Assembly: GCA_029237695.1 (NCBI GenBank)
Contig: CM055265.1
Coordinates: forward strand, 116,472,067 to 116,536,066
Length of the DNA: 64,000 nt
Reading direction: 5' to 3'
DNA from: Conchocele bisecta
Lineage: Eukaryota > Mollusca > Bivalvia > Lucinida > Thyasiridae
The notes under the pieces are model-generated. The model saw nothing but the letters and a program-made list of their open reading frames with translations, had not been told where the DNA came from and searched no databases. A program made the position numbers and the translations under genes. This document shows, piece after piece, positions 9,405 to 18,419 of the stretch. Position 1 is the stretch's first letter; each line of letters begins with the position of its first letter.

Positions 9405-10103
9405 TTAATTTGAAATTTCTAGGACGACCGAAATCGGGTAATCGTTATTCAACTCTCGCCCTTTATCATCAAGAATATAAATCTTCAACTCGTGGATGTG
9501 TCCCGATTCCAAAACTTTCATCTCTGGGTGTGGGAAGTCTAACGTTACAGTCTCGCCATAGAAACAATCGCTGGCGGGCACAGTTTTCAGTAATGTGCTG
9601 GGGGATCCGTCTATCGTGTTGTACGATGTGTTCACCCGATCCAGGTGCACCCTGAGAGTTTTTGTGAAGGTGAAGTCCACCGGTTTATCACCGACGTACT
9701 CACCCGGGTAAATACTCCTTTGTTTCCTCCTTTGTTTGAGGAGTATGTCTCTCTAAAACCGAGTTGAATACCCAACCCCGGGGAGGACCACTACCTTATT
9801 ATCACTGCTGATGGTCATTGTTGCGAGCCCGGTAGCATTCGATACTGTGAGGTTGATTATACCGTCAAGCTCTGAGTTGACAAAATCTTTGAGCTGTCTT
9901 ATTCCCCACAGTCCGTGAGGCAGCTTTACTTCTAATTGTAGTCCATCCTTCACATAGTAAAACCATTCGCTCTTCCCCACATTCTGCCATCCAACCGTGA
10001 AGGTGATTGATCTAAGGCCTACCCGACGTTTTCCGCAGCAGTTGTCTATTAATTTTTGAAGTTCACAACTCCCTTTTTGAACATTAGTTATAGTAGCAAA
10101 CAT
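9405..10103 (-). pseudogene. Candidate Polinton minor capsid/penton-type protein (broken)
   Basis: The N-terminal half starts at ATG 10103 (MFATITNVQKGSCELQ; a longer in-frame start 10 codons upstream would overlap the divergent gene). It reads a beta-rich segment with ITFTVGWQNV and LPHGLWGIRQLKDFVN and stops at 9753. The C-terminal half continues in another frame (DFTFTKTLRVHLDRVN, LDFPHPEMK, ELKIYILDDKGREL) to 9405. Their order and spacing match one roughly 230-residue protein found in invertebrate Polintons, in the size range of single jelly-roll minor capsid proteins. That identity is an inference from size and context. The break lies around 9690-9755. Confidence 0.5.
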
Positions 10104-10117
10104 AATAATATCTTTCA
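10104..10117. promoter_or_regulatory. Very short divergent intergenic spacer
   Basis: Only 14 AT-rich bases separate the divergent start codons at 10103 (-) and 10118 (+), so the two genes must share regulatory sequence or use promoters lying inside each other's coding regions. No specific motif is claimed. Confidence 0.4.
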
Positions 10118-11538
10118 ATGGATACCAAAGCATTTAGCTTTAAACTCTAATGTAAAGTACGCGGTCGGAGGTAAATACACACAAAAAGACGTTGTTAACC
10201 GCCTTGTACACCCAACCGTAACGGTTAGACCGGACAGTGGCTTTGCCACCAACTTCCCTAACATCTTTGAACAATATAGGTTGCCCAAGATTACTACGAT
10301 GGAGGTGGTAAACGGCTGGAAAGCAACACCGATGCAGTTTTGGCAGAACCAAATAAATTTCGCTGTATGGTGCGCAACAGCCGGGTGTGGAGTTTCACAT
10401 AAAGACCATCTGACATCCAAGAATGTCATGCTCCGAAGTGTCTACAACTTTCACACGTATTATACTATTAGGAGGATTCTCAAAGAACTAGGTATTTCAC
10501 TACCTCAAGACGACGCCTGGGATCCCATTTCCAACGCATACGACCGTATGGCCTTTGAAAGACTGTGTAACGAATTTAACGTTTCAAAAGACGCGGACTG
10601 GAGACAGAAAGCATTTCCTACCAGCACCGGCCTCGGGGACGTTCTCATTCACGGCCAGTCCGGGAATTGGACACAGACTGATTTTAGACACGATCACTCC
10701 GGTGACCACATCGTCAGTCGGAACGCCGGGAATTTTGACCCCGCGACGATGACTTTCGGGCCAGAAGTGTCTGGAGGTCGGCACTGTGGTGTGTTTTCTT
10801 GTAAAATGTTACCTCCGAAACGGGCTCACGTCGATTACATACAGCAGGCTGCTGAGGTTCAGGACGCGTGGGGTACATTTATGTTAGATAAGGGTATAGG
10901 GTTCACGCAGGCCGGGGTTACTCACGTCAACGAATCTATTCGCACGTACGTCTGGGCCATCCTCGGCGCACAGAAGCAAACTCGCAGTTCTATACTGGGC
11001 ATGGGAACAGCGTTTGATGCACAAAAACAATTCTTGGCACTTGTAGAGGACGCCATCTCGGCTAGGGGGTGGACCTGGAGAAGGCGATCCAGAATTATCA
11101 AGACGTTTTACAGAATGCCAGCACCCCAGTAGACTATGTATTTGGAATAGGTCTTTATATGGCGCCGAGCAATATGATACTACGAGACGACCCGGTTGAC
11201 GGTTTTACAATAATCATATCGTAATCGCCACCGCCAATCAAAAAATCGGCCACAACGGTAACGTGAACACGGATATCATCAAGCGCACCCCCAACAGTGG
11301 AACCGATTTCATAAAACACAAAATGGATACACCTCCCCCAATTCGTAAATCGAACCAAGTACCCCCAATTCGTAAATTGGATGAACCATCGAAATCCATC
11401 AACAGACCAATCGCGATTGGAGAAACACCAATCAATTACAAATTGGGTGTTGAAATTGGAAGCACAACACACGAGGAGGAGAAATTAGCGCTCGTCGTCG
11501 CCCTCGTGGCGATCGGATTATTTACGCTTTGGTTGTAG
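10118..11538 (+). pseudogene. Conserved Polinton protein with C-terminal membrane anchor (frameshifted)
   Basis: ATG 10118 starts MDTKAFSFKL and stops after 10 codons; the body continues one frame over from about 10146 to 11132 (KYAVGGKYTQKDVVNRLVHP, GFATNFPNIFEQYRLPK, WKATPMQFWQNQINFAVWC, ESIRTYVWAILGAQ, GTAFDAQKQFLA). The frame changes again near 11080-11100 (YQDVLQNASTPVDYVFGIG, then DDPVDGF) and again before 11260. The tail (PIRKSNQ, PIAIGETPI) ends in a hydrophobic anchor (LALVVALVAIGLFTLWL) and stop at 11538. The same domain order occurs in uncharacterised Polinton proteins of corals and molluscs. Its location in the structural gene block suggests a virion protein; the function is unassigned. 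The last 21 bp overlap the convergent gene. Confidence 0.65.
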
Positions 11539-13002
11539 GAACTCTCTGACAGAGAATAATAGGAGACCGGCGATTGCCACGATTAAAGCCCAAGTATTAT
11601 TGGCTAGCCATCCGACCGTTTTTGATAATATAGATAGCAAGTAAGAAACGATACTTCCGATCAGTCCAGGTAGTGCGGCAGCCAACTTTCCTGCTAATTT
11701 AGCCAGGAGATTGGCGAGGGCTTTTAGTTGTTTTTTTATCCATTCTTTTACCCCACCGGATGGTGCTGGTGCTGGAGCTGGAGCTGGTGCTGGAGCGGGT
11801 GATGGAGCTGGTGCTGAACCACCTGTGATAGATAGAACTAGAGACGATATAGATAGAATTAGGGTCGATATAATCATGCTGAAAGCCGCGATGACGGTTA
11901 TTATCGTGACGCCCTTCTCTCTGAACAGAGTGCGAATACGCGCACCGAGTGTAGTGTCCTCGTGCAGACCCTCGAGATTGTTTCGCGGCTACGACTTAAT
12001 TGACCGGAAAGCGTCTCACGGTTAGTTGAGGCAGCCTCCAATCGAGCATTTCTCTTTCGTCCCGCAACGACCGCAGGAGTTTGTTGATCCGCTCGGTAGA
12101 TTCTCTATCGCCCCGTGCTTGCTTTATTTTTTTTCTTCTAGAGCGATATGTTTGTCCAGCGCTGAGAGTTTGGAGAGGTTATTGACTAGTTCGCCCCGAG
12201 TTGTTTGCAGAACCTTATCGAGTCCCCGGAGTTCGCGAAGAGGTAACGGTGGGTCAAACTTCGTGCCGTTTATTTCGTTGACCGTGGTTTCAATCGTGTT
12301 AATAACGTCGGTGGTTACGCGAGGGATCTCGCTTGAGCTCGATCGTTTCTATAGTGCGGGGGCCGTCTTCTCCAGCGTTTCGTCGGTAGACTGTAGGGTT
12401 TTTTACCATTTTTGTAGGCAGCGGCGCCTGAATGTCGTCGAGCACTCCGAGAGCTCGAGCGAGTAGTGCTCCATATCGCTTCAATGAAGAGGGTTTGAGG
12501 AACTTGTTTGGGTTGTTCTTGTACGTCAGCAACATCCAGGTATTGCCCCATTTAACCCACAGGTCTCCTCTTTTAGTGCTGCGAAACTCCAACGTGGCGG
12601 AGATGCCGCGTTTAGACACTATACGCTCCCACCGTTTCACCAGAGTTTCCGTTTCCTTGGTAGACGCCAGCTCATTCTTGGAGATCCCTCAGGAATCTTG
12701 ACACCACCCGCCCATGCCGGAGTTTTGGATTTGGCCTCCCACGTTTCGAAATGTGTACTCGCATCGGGCGGGTACTCTATGAAGGACGTTTCGTCCTCAT
12801 TATCAGCGTCCAAGTCCTCTCCGCGGCTAAATGGATAGGTATCATCAACATAATCATCATCATTGAGGTAGTCATCAACGTCCACGCCCTCTCCGCGGCT
12901 ATATGGATAGAGATCATCAACATAATCATCATCATCGATGTAATCGTCTCGGTCGCCCGTAGTGCGATCGAATTCGTCCATACCAATATCGAGACCAGCC
13001 AT
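11518..13002 (-). pseudogene. Large Polinton coiled-coil/membrane protein (multiple frameshifts)
   Basis: Starts at 13002 (MAGLDIGMDEF). The N-terminus is very acidic with two copies of a YIDDDDYVDDLYPYSRGE-type repeat. It changes frame near 12680 into KRWERIVSKRGI...WVKWGNTWMLLTYKN, near 12330 into a helical region (LRELRGLDKVLQTTRGEL, LSKLSALDKHIALEE), and at least once more near 12120. It then reads LHEDTTLGARIRTLFREKG, a hydrophobic segment, a proline-alanine linker (APAPAPAPAPAPAP), an amphipathic segment (GGVKEWIKKQLKALANLL) and two hydrophobic segments before the stop at 11518. I recognise the LHEDTTL-RIRTLFRE-GI and GGVKEWIKK blocks from uncharacterised invertebrate Polinton proteins. 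The hydrophobic and amphipathic C-terminus suggests membrane insertion; the role is unknown. Confidence 0.65.
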
Positions 13003-13065
13003 CTTTAATAATTATTATATTAAAGACAAAACAATACAGGTTTAATAGTTTCAATAAAATTAATT
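13003..13065. promoter_or_regulatory. Divergent intergenic region upstream of the capsid gene
   Basis: 63 bp of AT-rich DNA separate the divergent starts at 13002 (-) and 13066 (+). It includes the near-palindrome TTTAATAATTATTATATTAAA (13003-13023). It probably holds promoters for both genes; no factor site is assigned. Confidence 0.45.
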
Positions 13066-14365
13066 ATGTCTTCGAGTCAATACGGTCGCAAACTCAATCC
13101 ATACCGCAGACTGCGTGAGCCCCTCGGGGCAAAAGGCGTGAGACAGAGTGTCGTTATTACGAACAACCCATCGACGATCGACCAGAACCAGCAGCTCTTA
13201 GTCCGCTTCCCCAACCTCGGAGCTAACGACGTCATTGTTCCGGGTACTGTTCGCCTCGCTTTCACTATTTCGCTAACGTCGACGGAACGCGGACCGAACC
13301 GTCGTTCAGAACTTGGGTCGCGCCATAGTCAAGAAGACTATGATAAAGATTTCTGGTAATGAGGTGATGTCGATCGATGACAGCGACGTCTACCATTGCT
13401 ATCAGGACCTGTGGAAGACGTCACACGAGCTTGAAAACGCTGTCTATCAAGGTATTGACACCAGCAAAAATAAGAACGTAACCAAACTTAGAATCGGGGC
13501 TGCTAACAAGGCAGATAACAACGCGAGTGACAACGCGGTCGCGGGCGCTTACGGCAACCGCTTCTACATCCCGCTCGACTTTGAGTTGCTGGAGAGTCAC
13601 ATGCCCTTCCTAATCAAGAGCGCTTTGGCTGACCGCCTCGAATACGAACTAACGTTCAACGACTACGGCCGAGTTATCATAGCCAGCGACATGTTTATCG
13701 ACGTATGCGATCGATAATGTTTCGCTGGAGTACGACATGGTCACGATGCCCGAACTAGCACGATTGATCAGAACCCAGTACGCGGCGCGCGTTGCCATAC
13801 TTTACGACGAGTTCTTCGCCATCGCAAGATGACGAAAGACAAAGGCGACACATTGTGGAATATTAACGTCAACGTACCCGCCCGCTCGATGAAAGGTATA
13901 CTGATGTTGTTCGAGGATGCTCGGTTCGCGTTCGGTGCTAGAAAAACCGACAGATTCTATAACCCCAAAATCACGAAGGTAGAGGTGACGATCGAGGAGT
14001 CCCCAATCAACTCTACAGCGCGGGTCTTCGCGCGCACCAGCAGTGGGACGAAGTAAGAAAGCAGTTTGCTGCCGGCTCTAAGCGCTCTCCGGAGGTTGCA
14101 GCAGTTGCCAAAGATCTGCATCTCTCGGCCGTCTCCCTCGCGGAGTTCCTGAATACCAAATACGCGTTATGGCTAGACATGCGAGCCAGCGATGATGACC
14201 AAATACACGGTAGCGGAACGCCAAGTTGAGAACGCTAGTGAGGGTGTGACGATCCAGATAACCAAAGAGGCGGACGGAGCCGGGCCATTGAACGTGTACT
14301 TATATATAATTACAGACGCACAACTCAACATCGAAGATGGTCGATACGTATCAGCGATCTACTAA
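13066..14365 (+). pseudogene. Polinton major capsid protein, double jelly roll (five frameshifts)
   Basis: Starts MSSSQYGRKLNPYRRL at 13066. Successive blocks lie in different frames: VRFPNLGANDVIVPGTVRLA; then GRAIVKKTMIKISGNEV, DDSDVYHCYQDLWKT, GNRFYIPLDFELLESHMPF; then DNVSLEYDMVTMPELARLI; then NINVNVPARSMKGILMLFED and FYNPKITKVEVTIE; then QWDEVRKQF, KYALWLDMRASDDD-IHGSG; and last VENASEGVTIQITKEADG, NVYLYIITDAQLNI to the stop at 14365. Frame changes fall near 13292, 13698, 13815, 14050 and 14215. The order, the LYFLDMR-DD-IHGSG signature and the DAQLNIEDGR C-terminus match Polinton capsid proteins. The total of about 430 codons is close to the usual length, so only small indels are involved. 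The stop overlaps the start of the ATPase gene. Confidence 0.85.
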
Positions 14366-15014
14366 TTTTGATAATTCTAAAGAATTAATTAAGAAAATTA
14401 ACAATCAATACCAATTCACGATTGGAGATGCTCACTCTGCCATAATATGTGGGCAGACAGGATGTGGAAAAACGGTTTTCATCCTCGACTTACTCGAGGG
14501 ATCCTACCGCGATGCCTTTCGTCACATTGTGATCCTATGTCCCACTGTGCGGCACAACGATACTTATCAGCGGTGCCCGTGGATATGGACCGACCCTGAG
14601 GTATACGTTATTGACCCTGGTGATAGGCTTCACGATTGGTTGCGTGGTTTATACCAAAAATTCCAGGGTGAGCCCACCCTATACGTGATTGATGATTGCT
14701 CAGCCAAGGCGGCGATGACCAAAAAGAAGGACATGCTCTCCGAGCTCGCATTTTCTGGCCGCCATGCTAGGCAAAGCGTATGGATATCCACTCAAAAGTA
14801 CAACGCCGTCCTCAAGGATCTGCGCGAGCAAACGAAATGGGTCGCCCTCTTTCACTGCAAGGACCGAGACTCATTCGATGACTGTCTTCGAGAGAATGAC
14901 GTTATCCCAACGCGCGAGGAGCGCCTGGAGGTTCGACAGATGCTTTCGAAAACTAAGCACGCCAAGCTTCTGCTAAAGACTGATCAACCAACTGCTTATA
15001 AAGTTATCAATTAA
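14337..15014 (+). CDS. A32-like FtsK/HerA-family DNA packaging ATPase
   Basis: 225 codons, uninterrupted. Walker A is GQTGCGKT at residues about 39-46; Walker B is LYVIDDCS at about 113-120; a downstream S-T-Q-K motif (VWISTQKYNAV) sits where the sensor glutamine is expected. The length is typical of the short Polinton/virophage ATPases that pump genome into preformed capsids. The start codon overlaps the last 29 bp of the capsid gene in another frame, a tight arrangement that suggests co-transcription. Its being intact while the capsid gene is broken is notable. Confidence 0.92.
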   Translation: MVDTYQRSTNFDNSKELIKKINNQYQFTIGDAHSAIICGQTGCGKTVFILDLLEGSYRDAFRHIVILCPTVRHNDTYQRCPWIWTDPEVYVIDPGDRLHDWLRGLYQKFQGEPTLYVIDDCSAKAAMTKKKDMLSELAFSGRHARQSVWISTQKYNAVLKDLREQTKWVALFHCKDRDSFDDCLRENDVIPTREERLEVRQMLSKTKHAKLLLKTDQPTAYKVIN

Positions 15015-15062
15015 TTAATAATTAATTTTAATAAAATTAGGAAAATTGCAAAGTAATAAGCT

Positions 15063-15132
15063 ATTGCAATGCTTAGCAATTGCTGAACAATGCTTAGCAA
15101 TTGCTGAACAATGCTTAGCAATTGCTGAACAA
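15063..15132 (+). repeat. Three tandem 21-bp repeats 3' of the ATPase gene
   Basis: TGCTTAGCAATTGCTGAACAA is present three times in a row, followed by a degenerate ATGCTTAACAAATGG. Each unit contains the small palindrome AGCAATTGCT. It lies between the ATPase stop and the next gene; an open frame crosses it (CLAIAEQ repeats) but is probably not coding. Confidence 0.85.
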
Positions 15133-15303
15133 ATGCTTAACAAATGGTTAACAATGTTAACAATTTGGTGCTCCGCTGCGAGCTTTGTTGCGAGCATAAT
15201 GGTGATCATAAGTATCGGGTGGTGCGCATTTATTATTTTTGTAATAAATAAATATGTTAAAGTGATGAGACTTGTTAGAATAGTTAAATTAATTTTAAGA
15301 AAA

Positions 15304-15930
15304 ATGAACTGCGACGAACTTCTCGATCAGCTAATAGAAGAAACCTCAACTCCGACTGCCAACAATAATGATCCGACAGAGCAATCGGAATCAACTCCAA
15401 CGGCGGTTGGTATTGGGTTGAGTGCAACGACTCCGAATGAAAATGAAAATGCGGCGCGACGAGAGCGTCTAGCTGCGCTGGTTGCTGGGGGACAATCGGA
15501 GCATTATCTCGGTAGGCGTCTCTCAGTTTGTCAGGTGGATAAGATGTCAGATGCGGAGATTGATAAAATGTATGCGCGATACGAATCCAAATTGGGAGCA
15601 GAGATGACAAAAACTCTTGGATCGGCGGCTATTCATTTGTACGCTACCGCCGTTAGTAGACTTCTCCCTATACCAAACACCGAAGGGTTGATTCACGATC
15701 TAGAGACTGACCCTTTTATAGGACACACTCTTAGAACGGCATGCTGCTCAATTTATCACAAGTTTGGAATGTACTTAGCTCCGCTGACAACCGCGTTGAC
15801 CACGGGTAAACACTGTCAATTTGGACATATATGCCCACGAACTATAAGCCCTGATATTATAAATGATGACACAAGACACACCCGAGAGAGTGACGGAACC
15901 ACACATCAACCCAATCGAAATTGGAGTTGA
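15304..15930 (+). CDS. Conserved Polinton protein downstream of the ATPase
   Basis: The likely start is ATG 15304 (MNCDELLDQLIEET); the longer frame back to 15046 passes through the 21-bp repeats and a hydrophobic stretch and is less plausible. A low-complexity Asn/Thr/Pro-rich region (residues about 15-50) precedes a conserved helical domain: RRERLAALVAGGQSEHYLGR, VDKMSDAEIDKMYARYESKLG, MTKTLGSAAIHLYA, DPFIGHTLRTACCSIYHKFG, LAPLTTALTT-HC-GH-CP. I recognise this domain from uncharacterised Polinton proteins located just after the ATPase. The C-terminal Cys/His cluster (residues about 178-188) could bind a metal. No frameshift is needed. Its role is unknown; position suggests packaging or morphogenesis. 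Confidence 0.7.
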   Translation: MNCDELLDQLIEETSTPTANNNDPTEQSESTPTAVGIGLSATTPNENENAARRERLAALVAGGQSEHYLGRRLSVCQVDKMSDAEIDKMYARYESKLGAEMTKTLGSAAIHLYATAVSRLLPIPNTEGLIHDLETDPFIGHTLRTACCSIYHKFGMYLAPLTTALTTGKHCQFGHICPRTISPDIINDDTRHTRESDGTTHQPNRNWS

Positions 15931-16308
15931 ACCAGAGCACGTTGGATGAACCCTCAACAGCACGACATAAAAACCCGAAAAGACAGGGCAGCTGGGCGGG
16001 CGGCGGCTGTCACCCGAAAAGTTAAACAAGATAAAATACTCGCCGAGCTTCAAGATGTCAAACTCAAATTGAGATTGGAGTTGCAATCGGAGACGACAAA
16101 ACACCCGGTGGCAGCTGTTTCTCCCCCAATCGCTATTGGATCGAAACCGATTGCTCCAACTCCCAATACTGATTGGATCCCGTGGGTTGTTGTTGGTGGT
16201 CTGTCGGTTGTGGGCACCTTGTATGTGCTTTACCGTTGCAACAAACAGGTCATCAACGAGGTTGAAATTGAAAAACAACCCCGACACTGTTGGATGCGCC
16301 CCATTTAA
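15863..16308 (+). pseudogene. Small tail-anchored Polinton protein (one frameshift)
   Basis: Begins inside the end of the previous gene (ATG ATG at 15863/15866, MTQDTPERVTEP, then NPIEIGVEP), changes frame near 15940, and continues with a basic helical part (KDRAAGRAAAVTRKVKQDK), a P-I-A-I-G-rich linker and one transmembrane segment (WVVVGGLSVVGTLYVLYRC) near the C-terminus, stop at 16308. The overlap with the upstream gene is about 68 bp in a different frame. Probably a virion membrane protein; the exact role is unknown. Confidence 0.55.
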
Positions 16309-16348
16309 ACATTGATCGCGACCCATTTTATATGCAATAATTATAACA

Positions 16349-16583
16349 ATGGCTGAACAAGATGGTAAAATGTTAGTGAATGCGCTTTATCACGCCGTGG
16401 TGATATCGGGTTTCAGTATCGGGTATGCTCGACTATCAAAGATGGCCCTAGGAGGAACCGCTCCCAAAATTGGACTTTACTGTGAGAGACGTAGGGCTCG
16501 CGACCTTAGATGTAGCGGCCGCAGTTTGGACCCGAGATTATCTAGTTAAAGCTGGAATTCTACCAGTTAATATATGGAAATAA
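16349..16583 (+). pseudogene. Small Polinton protein (frameshifted)
   Basis: MAEQDGKMLVNALYHAVVIS, then GYARLSKMALGG, read from 16349. Near 16465-16510 the frame changes, and the C-terminal part (AAVWTRDYLVKAGILPVNIW) ends at 16583. The hydrophobic helix and WTRDYLVKAGILP-type tail recur in Polinton small proteins placed between the ATPase and integrase genes. The stop codon abuts the ATG of the next gene without spacing. Confidence 0.55.
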
Positions 16584-17016
16584 ATGGCTTCAATCGCAGT
16601 AATAGTAGGTGGTGCGCTTGTAAAGCATTGGCGTTCAGCGGTAGCAACTTTATATTCTCTAAAATGAAAAGCTCGAACGTGGATGAGGAGCGTAAGCGTC
16701 ATGATTTAGCTGTAGAACAACTCAATAGCGCAAAGGAAGCATGGTCGAAAAAACGAACCGCCCATCTGGACTGGGTCAATGAAGAGCTTCGCCGCGAAAA
16801 TCAACGCCGCGCAAACATTTTCAGAACGTTGAAGAAGCAACACGCTAGTACGCGCTGGCATATCCGCACAAAAGTCTCGATCCAATGGATCCCGAGCCCC
16901 AACTTTCAGATTTCTATGTACCGTCAGAGCCCCAAAAGGACCGCGAGATCGCGTTCATCGTCGTGGGAATGGGTGTGGTGGGTCTCGTCGGCTACTATAT
17001 CCAATCGAGATTTTAA
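16584..17016 (+). pseudogene. Tail-anchored coiled-coil Polinton protein (frameshifted)
   Basis: ATG 16584 (MASIAVIVGGALV) immediately follows the previous stop. A frame change near 16620 leads into LAFSGSNFIFSKMKSSN, EERKRHDLAVEQLNSAKEAW and DWVNEELRRENQR, a charged coiled coil. Another near 16840-16870 leads to a DPEPQLSDFYVPSEPQK-type linker, a transmembrane helix (IAFIVVGMGVVGLVGYYI) and the stop at 17016. The layout of an N-terminal hydrophobic patch, coiled coil and C-terminal anchor is shared by Polinton proteins at this position. Function unknown. Confidence 0.55.
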
Positions 17017-17040
17017 ATTAATTAATTAAAACATTTTTTT

Positions 17041-17060
17041 TTTATATATATATATATAGA
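17041..17060. repeat. TA dinucleotide run
   Basis: TTTATATATATATATATA directly upstream of the next start codon, after a T run (17033-17043). It could act as a TATA-type promoter for the integrase operon or be simple microsatellite. Confidence 0.5.
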
Positions 17061-17063
17061 ACG

Positions 17064-17406
17064 ATGTTAGTTGACGAACTTTATGACGCTATGATCGATG
17101 TAGGCTACACTGCCCAAAAACAAATCGTTTAACTGGTGCAAAGAGTATGATTCGTCTGGCCCGAGATTGTCTCGAGACGAAAAAGCGGCCACCCTTTTCG
17201 CAAAGCGGATGTTAGATTCCTCCATCAACAATGTTGAATTAGATTCCCCTCTCCTGTTCCAACCCAAACGTGATTGGTGCTGCAGCGAAACTTCCAACAA
17301 AGGTTTATTATTAACGACGCAGTTACCGGACGAACTGGCGAGGGCATGTTGGAGATTGTCCGATATATTAGAATACTTCGCATACGATGAACACGCGCAA
17401 ACTTGA
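17064..17406 (+). pseudogene. Small conserved protein upstream of integrase (frameshifted)
   Basis: ATG 17064 opens MLVDELYDAMIDVGYT; a frame change near 17107-17113 leads into KNKSFNWCKEYDSSGPRLSR, DEKAATLFAKRMLDSS, DWCCSETSNKGLL and a leucine-rich C-terminus ending at 17406. The W-C-K-x-Y-D-S-S-G-P-R block is one I associate with short proteins next to Polinton integrases. The MLV-LY-A-I-GY opening resembles that of the gene at 16349. The end overlaps the integrase start at 17387 by 20 bp. Function unknown. Confidence 0.5.
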
Positions 17407-18419
17407 TACCAAACTAACGCGCAAGCTGTCAAATACATACTATAGCCCCCGCGGCTACTGGAAGGGACTCGCGGCCATCAAGAACCTCGCGGCGGCGACC
17501 AAGGTTTCAGAAAACGCTGTCAAGGAATGGCTCAAGAAGCAGGCCATCTGGCAGATCTATTTACCCGCGCCTCACAATATTCCGCGCCCGAAATTCGACG
17601 TGCCGGTGCCGAACCAAGTTCACCAAGCGGATCTCCTGTTTCTACCTCACGATCGCGTCGGTCGCAAGACGTACAAGTACGCACTGACAATCGTTGACGT
17701 AGCGAGTCGTTATAAGGGGGCTGAGCCGTTGGCCACTAAAGAGTCTAAGGAAGTGGCCGAGGCTCTTTCCCGAATATATAAGAGGAGTCCTCTCAAATGG
17801 CCGAATCTTCTCCAAGTCGATCCCGGCCGCGAGTTCATGGGCTCGGTCTCTCATCTATTTGCTTAAGCATAAAGTTTCTATCAGACGAGGCCGCGTCAAC
17901 ATCCACCGGGACCAGGGGATCGTGGAACGCTTCAATCGAACCCTGGCTGAGAGACTGTTCGGACACCAATACGCTAAAGAACTTGTAAACCCTCATTCGC
18001 GATCGACCGAGTGGGTGGCCAGACTGCCCGCCGTGGTCTCCGCACTGAACGGAGAGGTGACCAGATTGATAGGTAAGAAGCCTGTAGATGCTATCAAGTT
18101 TAAAAGGGTGACGAGCGAGCCCTCTGCCGTCTCGCGCGGGCGACCCGTTGGTTTAGAGGAGCAGCAATCGGCGATTGCACTTCCATCAGATATTGACGTC
18201 CGGTACCTCTATCAACCCGGAGAGCTCGAAGGTGGCAGCCGCCGCGCGACTGATCCAGTGTGGTCTCTCAATGTATATCATCTAGATCGATCTATTACCA
18301 AACCCGATGAGCCCGTGCTCTATTATTTGACTGATGGTCCATCTCGCGGTTTTGTTCGCGAAGAACTTCTTATGGTGCCTTCTGACACCCAGCTACCCCC
18401 GGATCGTCAGATTCTTTAG
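17387..18419 (+). pseudogene. Retroviral-type (rve) integrase (one frameshift)
   Basis: Begins MNTRKLDTKLTRKL with an N-terminal helix-turn-helix-like region (AAATKVSENAVKEWLKKQA). The RNase-H-fold core shows the D-D-E residues: D in HQADLLFLPHD (about 17629), D in LQVDPGREF (about 17820) and E in GIVERFNRTLAERLF (about 17922). The first frame stops after HLFA at 17866; the rest continues one frame over from about 17859, so a single indel interrupts the core between the second D and the E. The C-terminal part has a beta-barrel-like segment (VYHLDRSI, VLYYLTDGPSRGFVREEL). It catalyses insertion with a 6-bp target duplication in this family. Its stop overlaps the PolB stop on the other strand. 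Confidence 0.88.
18416..18419. other. Overlapping convergent stop codons of integrase and PolB
   Basis: The four bases TTAG contain the integrase stop TAG on the plus strand (18417-18419) and the PolB stop TAA on the minus strand (18416-18418). The two transcription units therefore meet with no spacer and must overlap in their 3' untranslated regions. Confidence 0.85.

Noticed and set aside
11711..12466. Plus-strand open frames opposite the coiled-coil/membrane gene
   Set aside because: They are antisense to recognisable protein blocks on the minus strand and have low-complexity content such as GAGAGAGAGA.
17387..18419. Integrase as part of an LTR retrotransposon
   Set aside because: There is no gag or reverse transcriptase nearby; it is flanked by Polinton genes and lies between Polinton TIRs.
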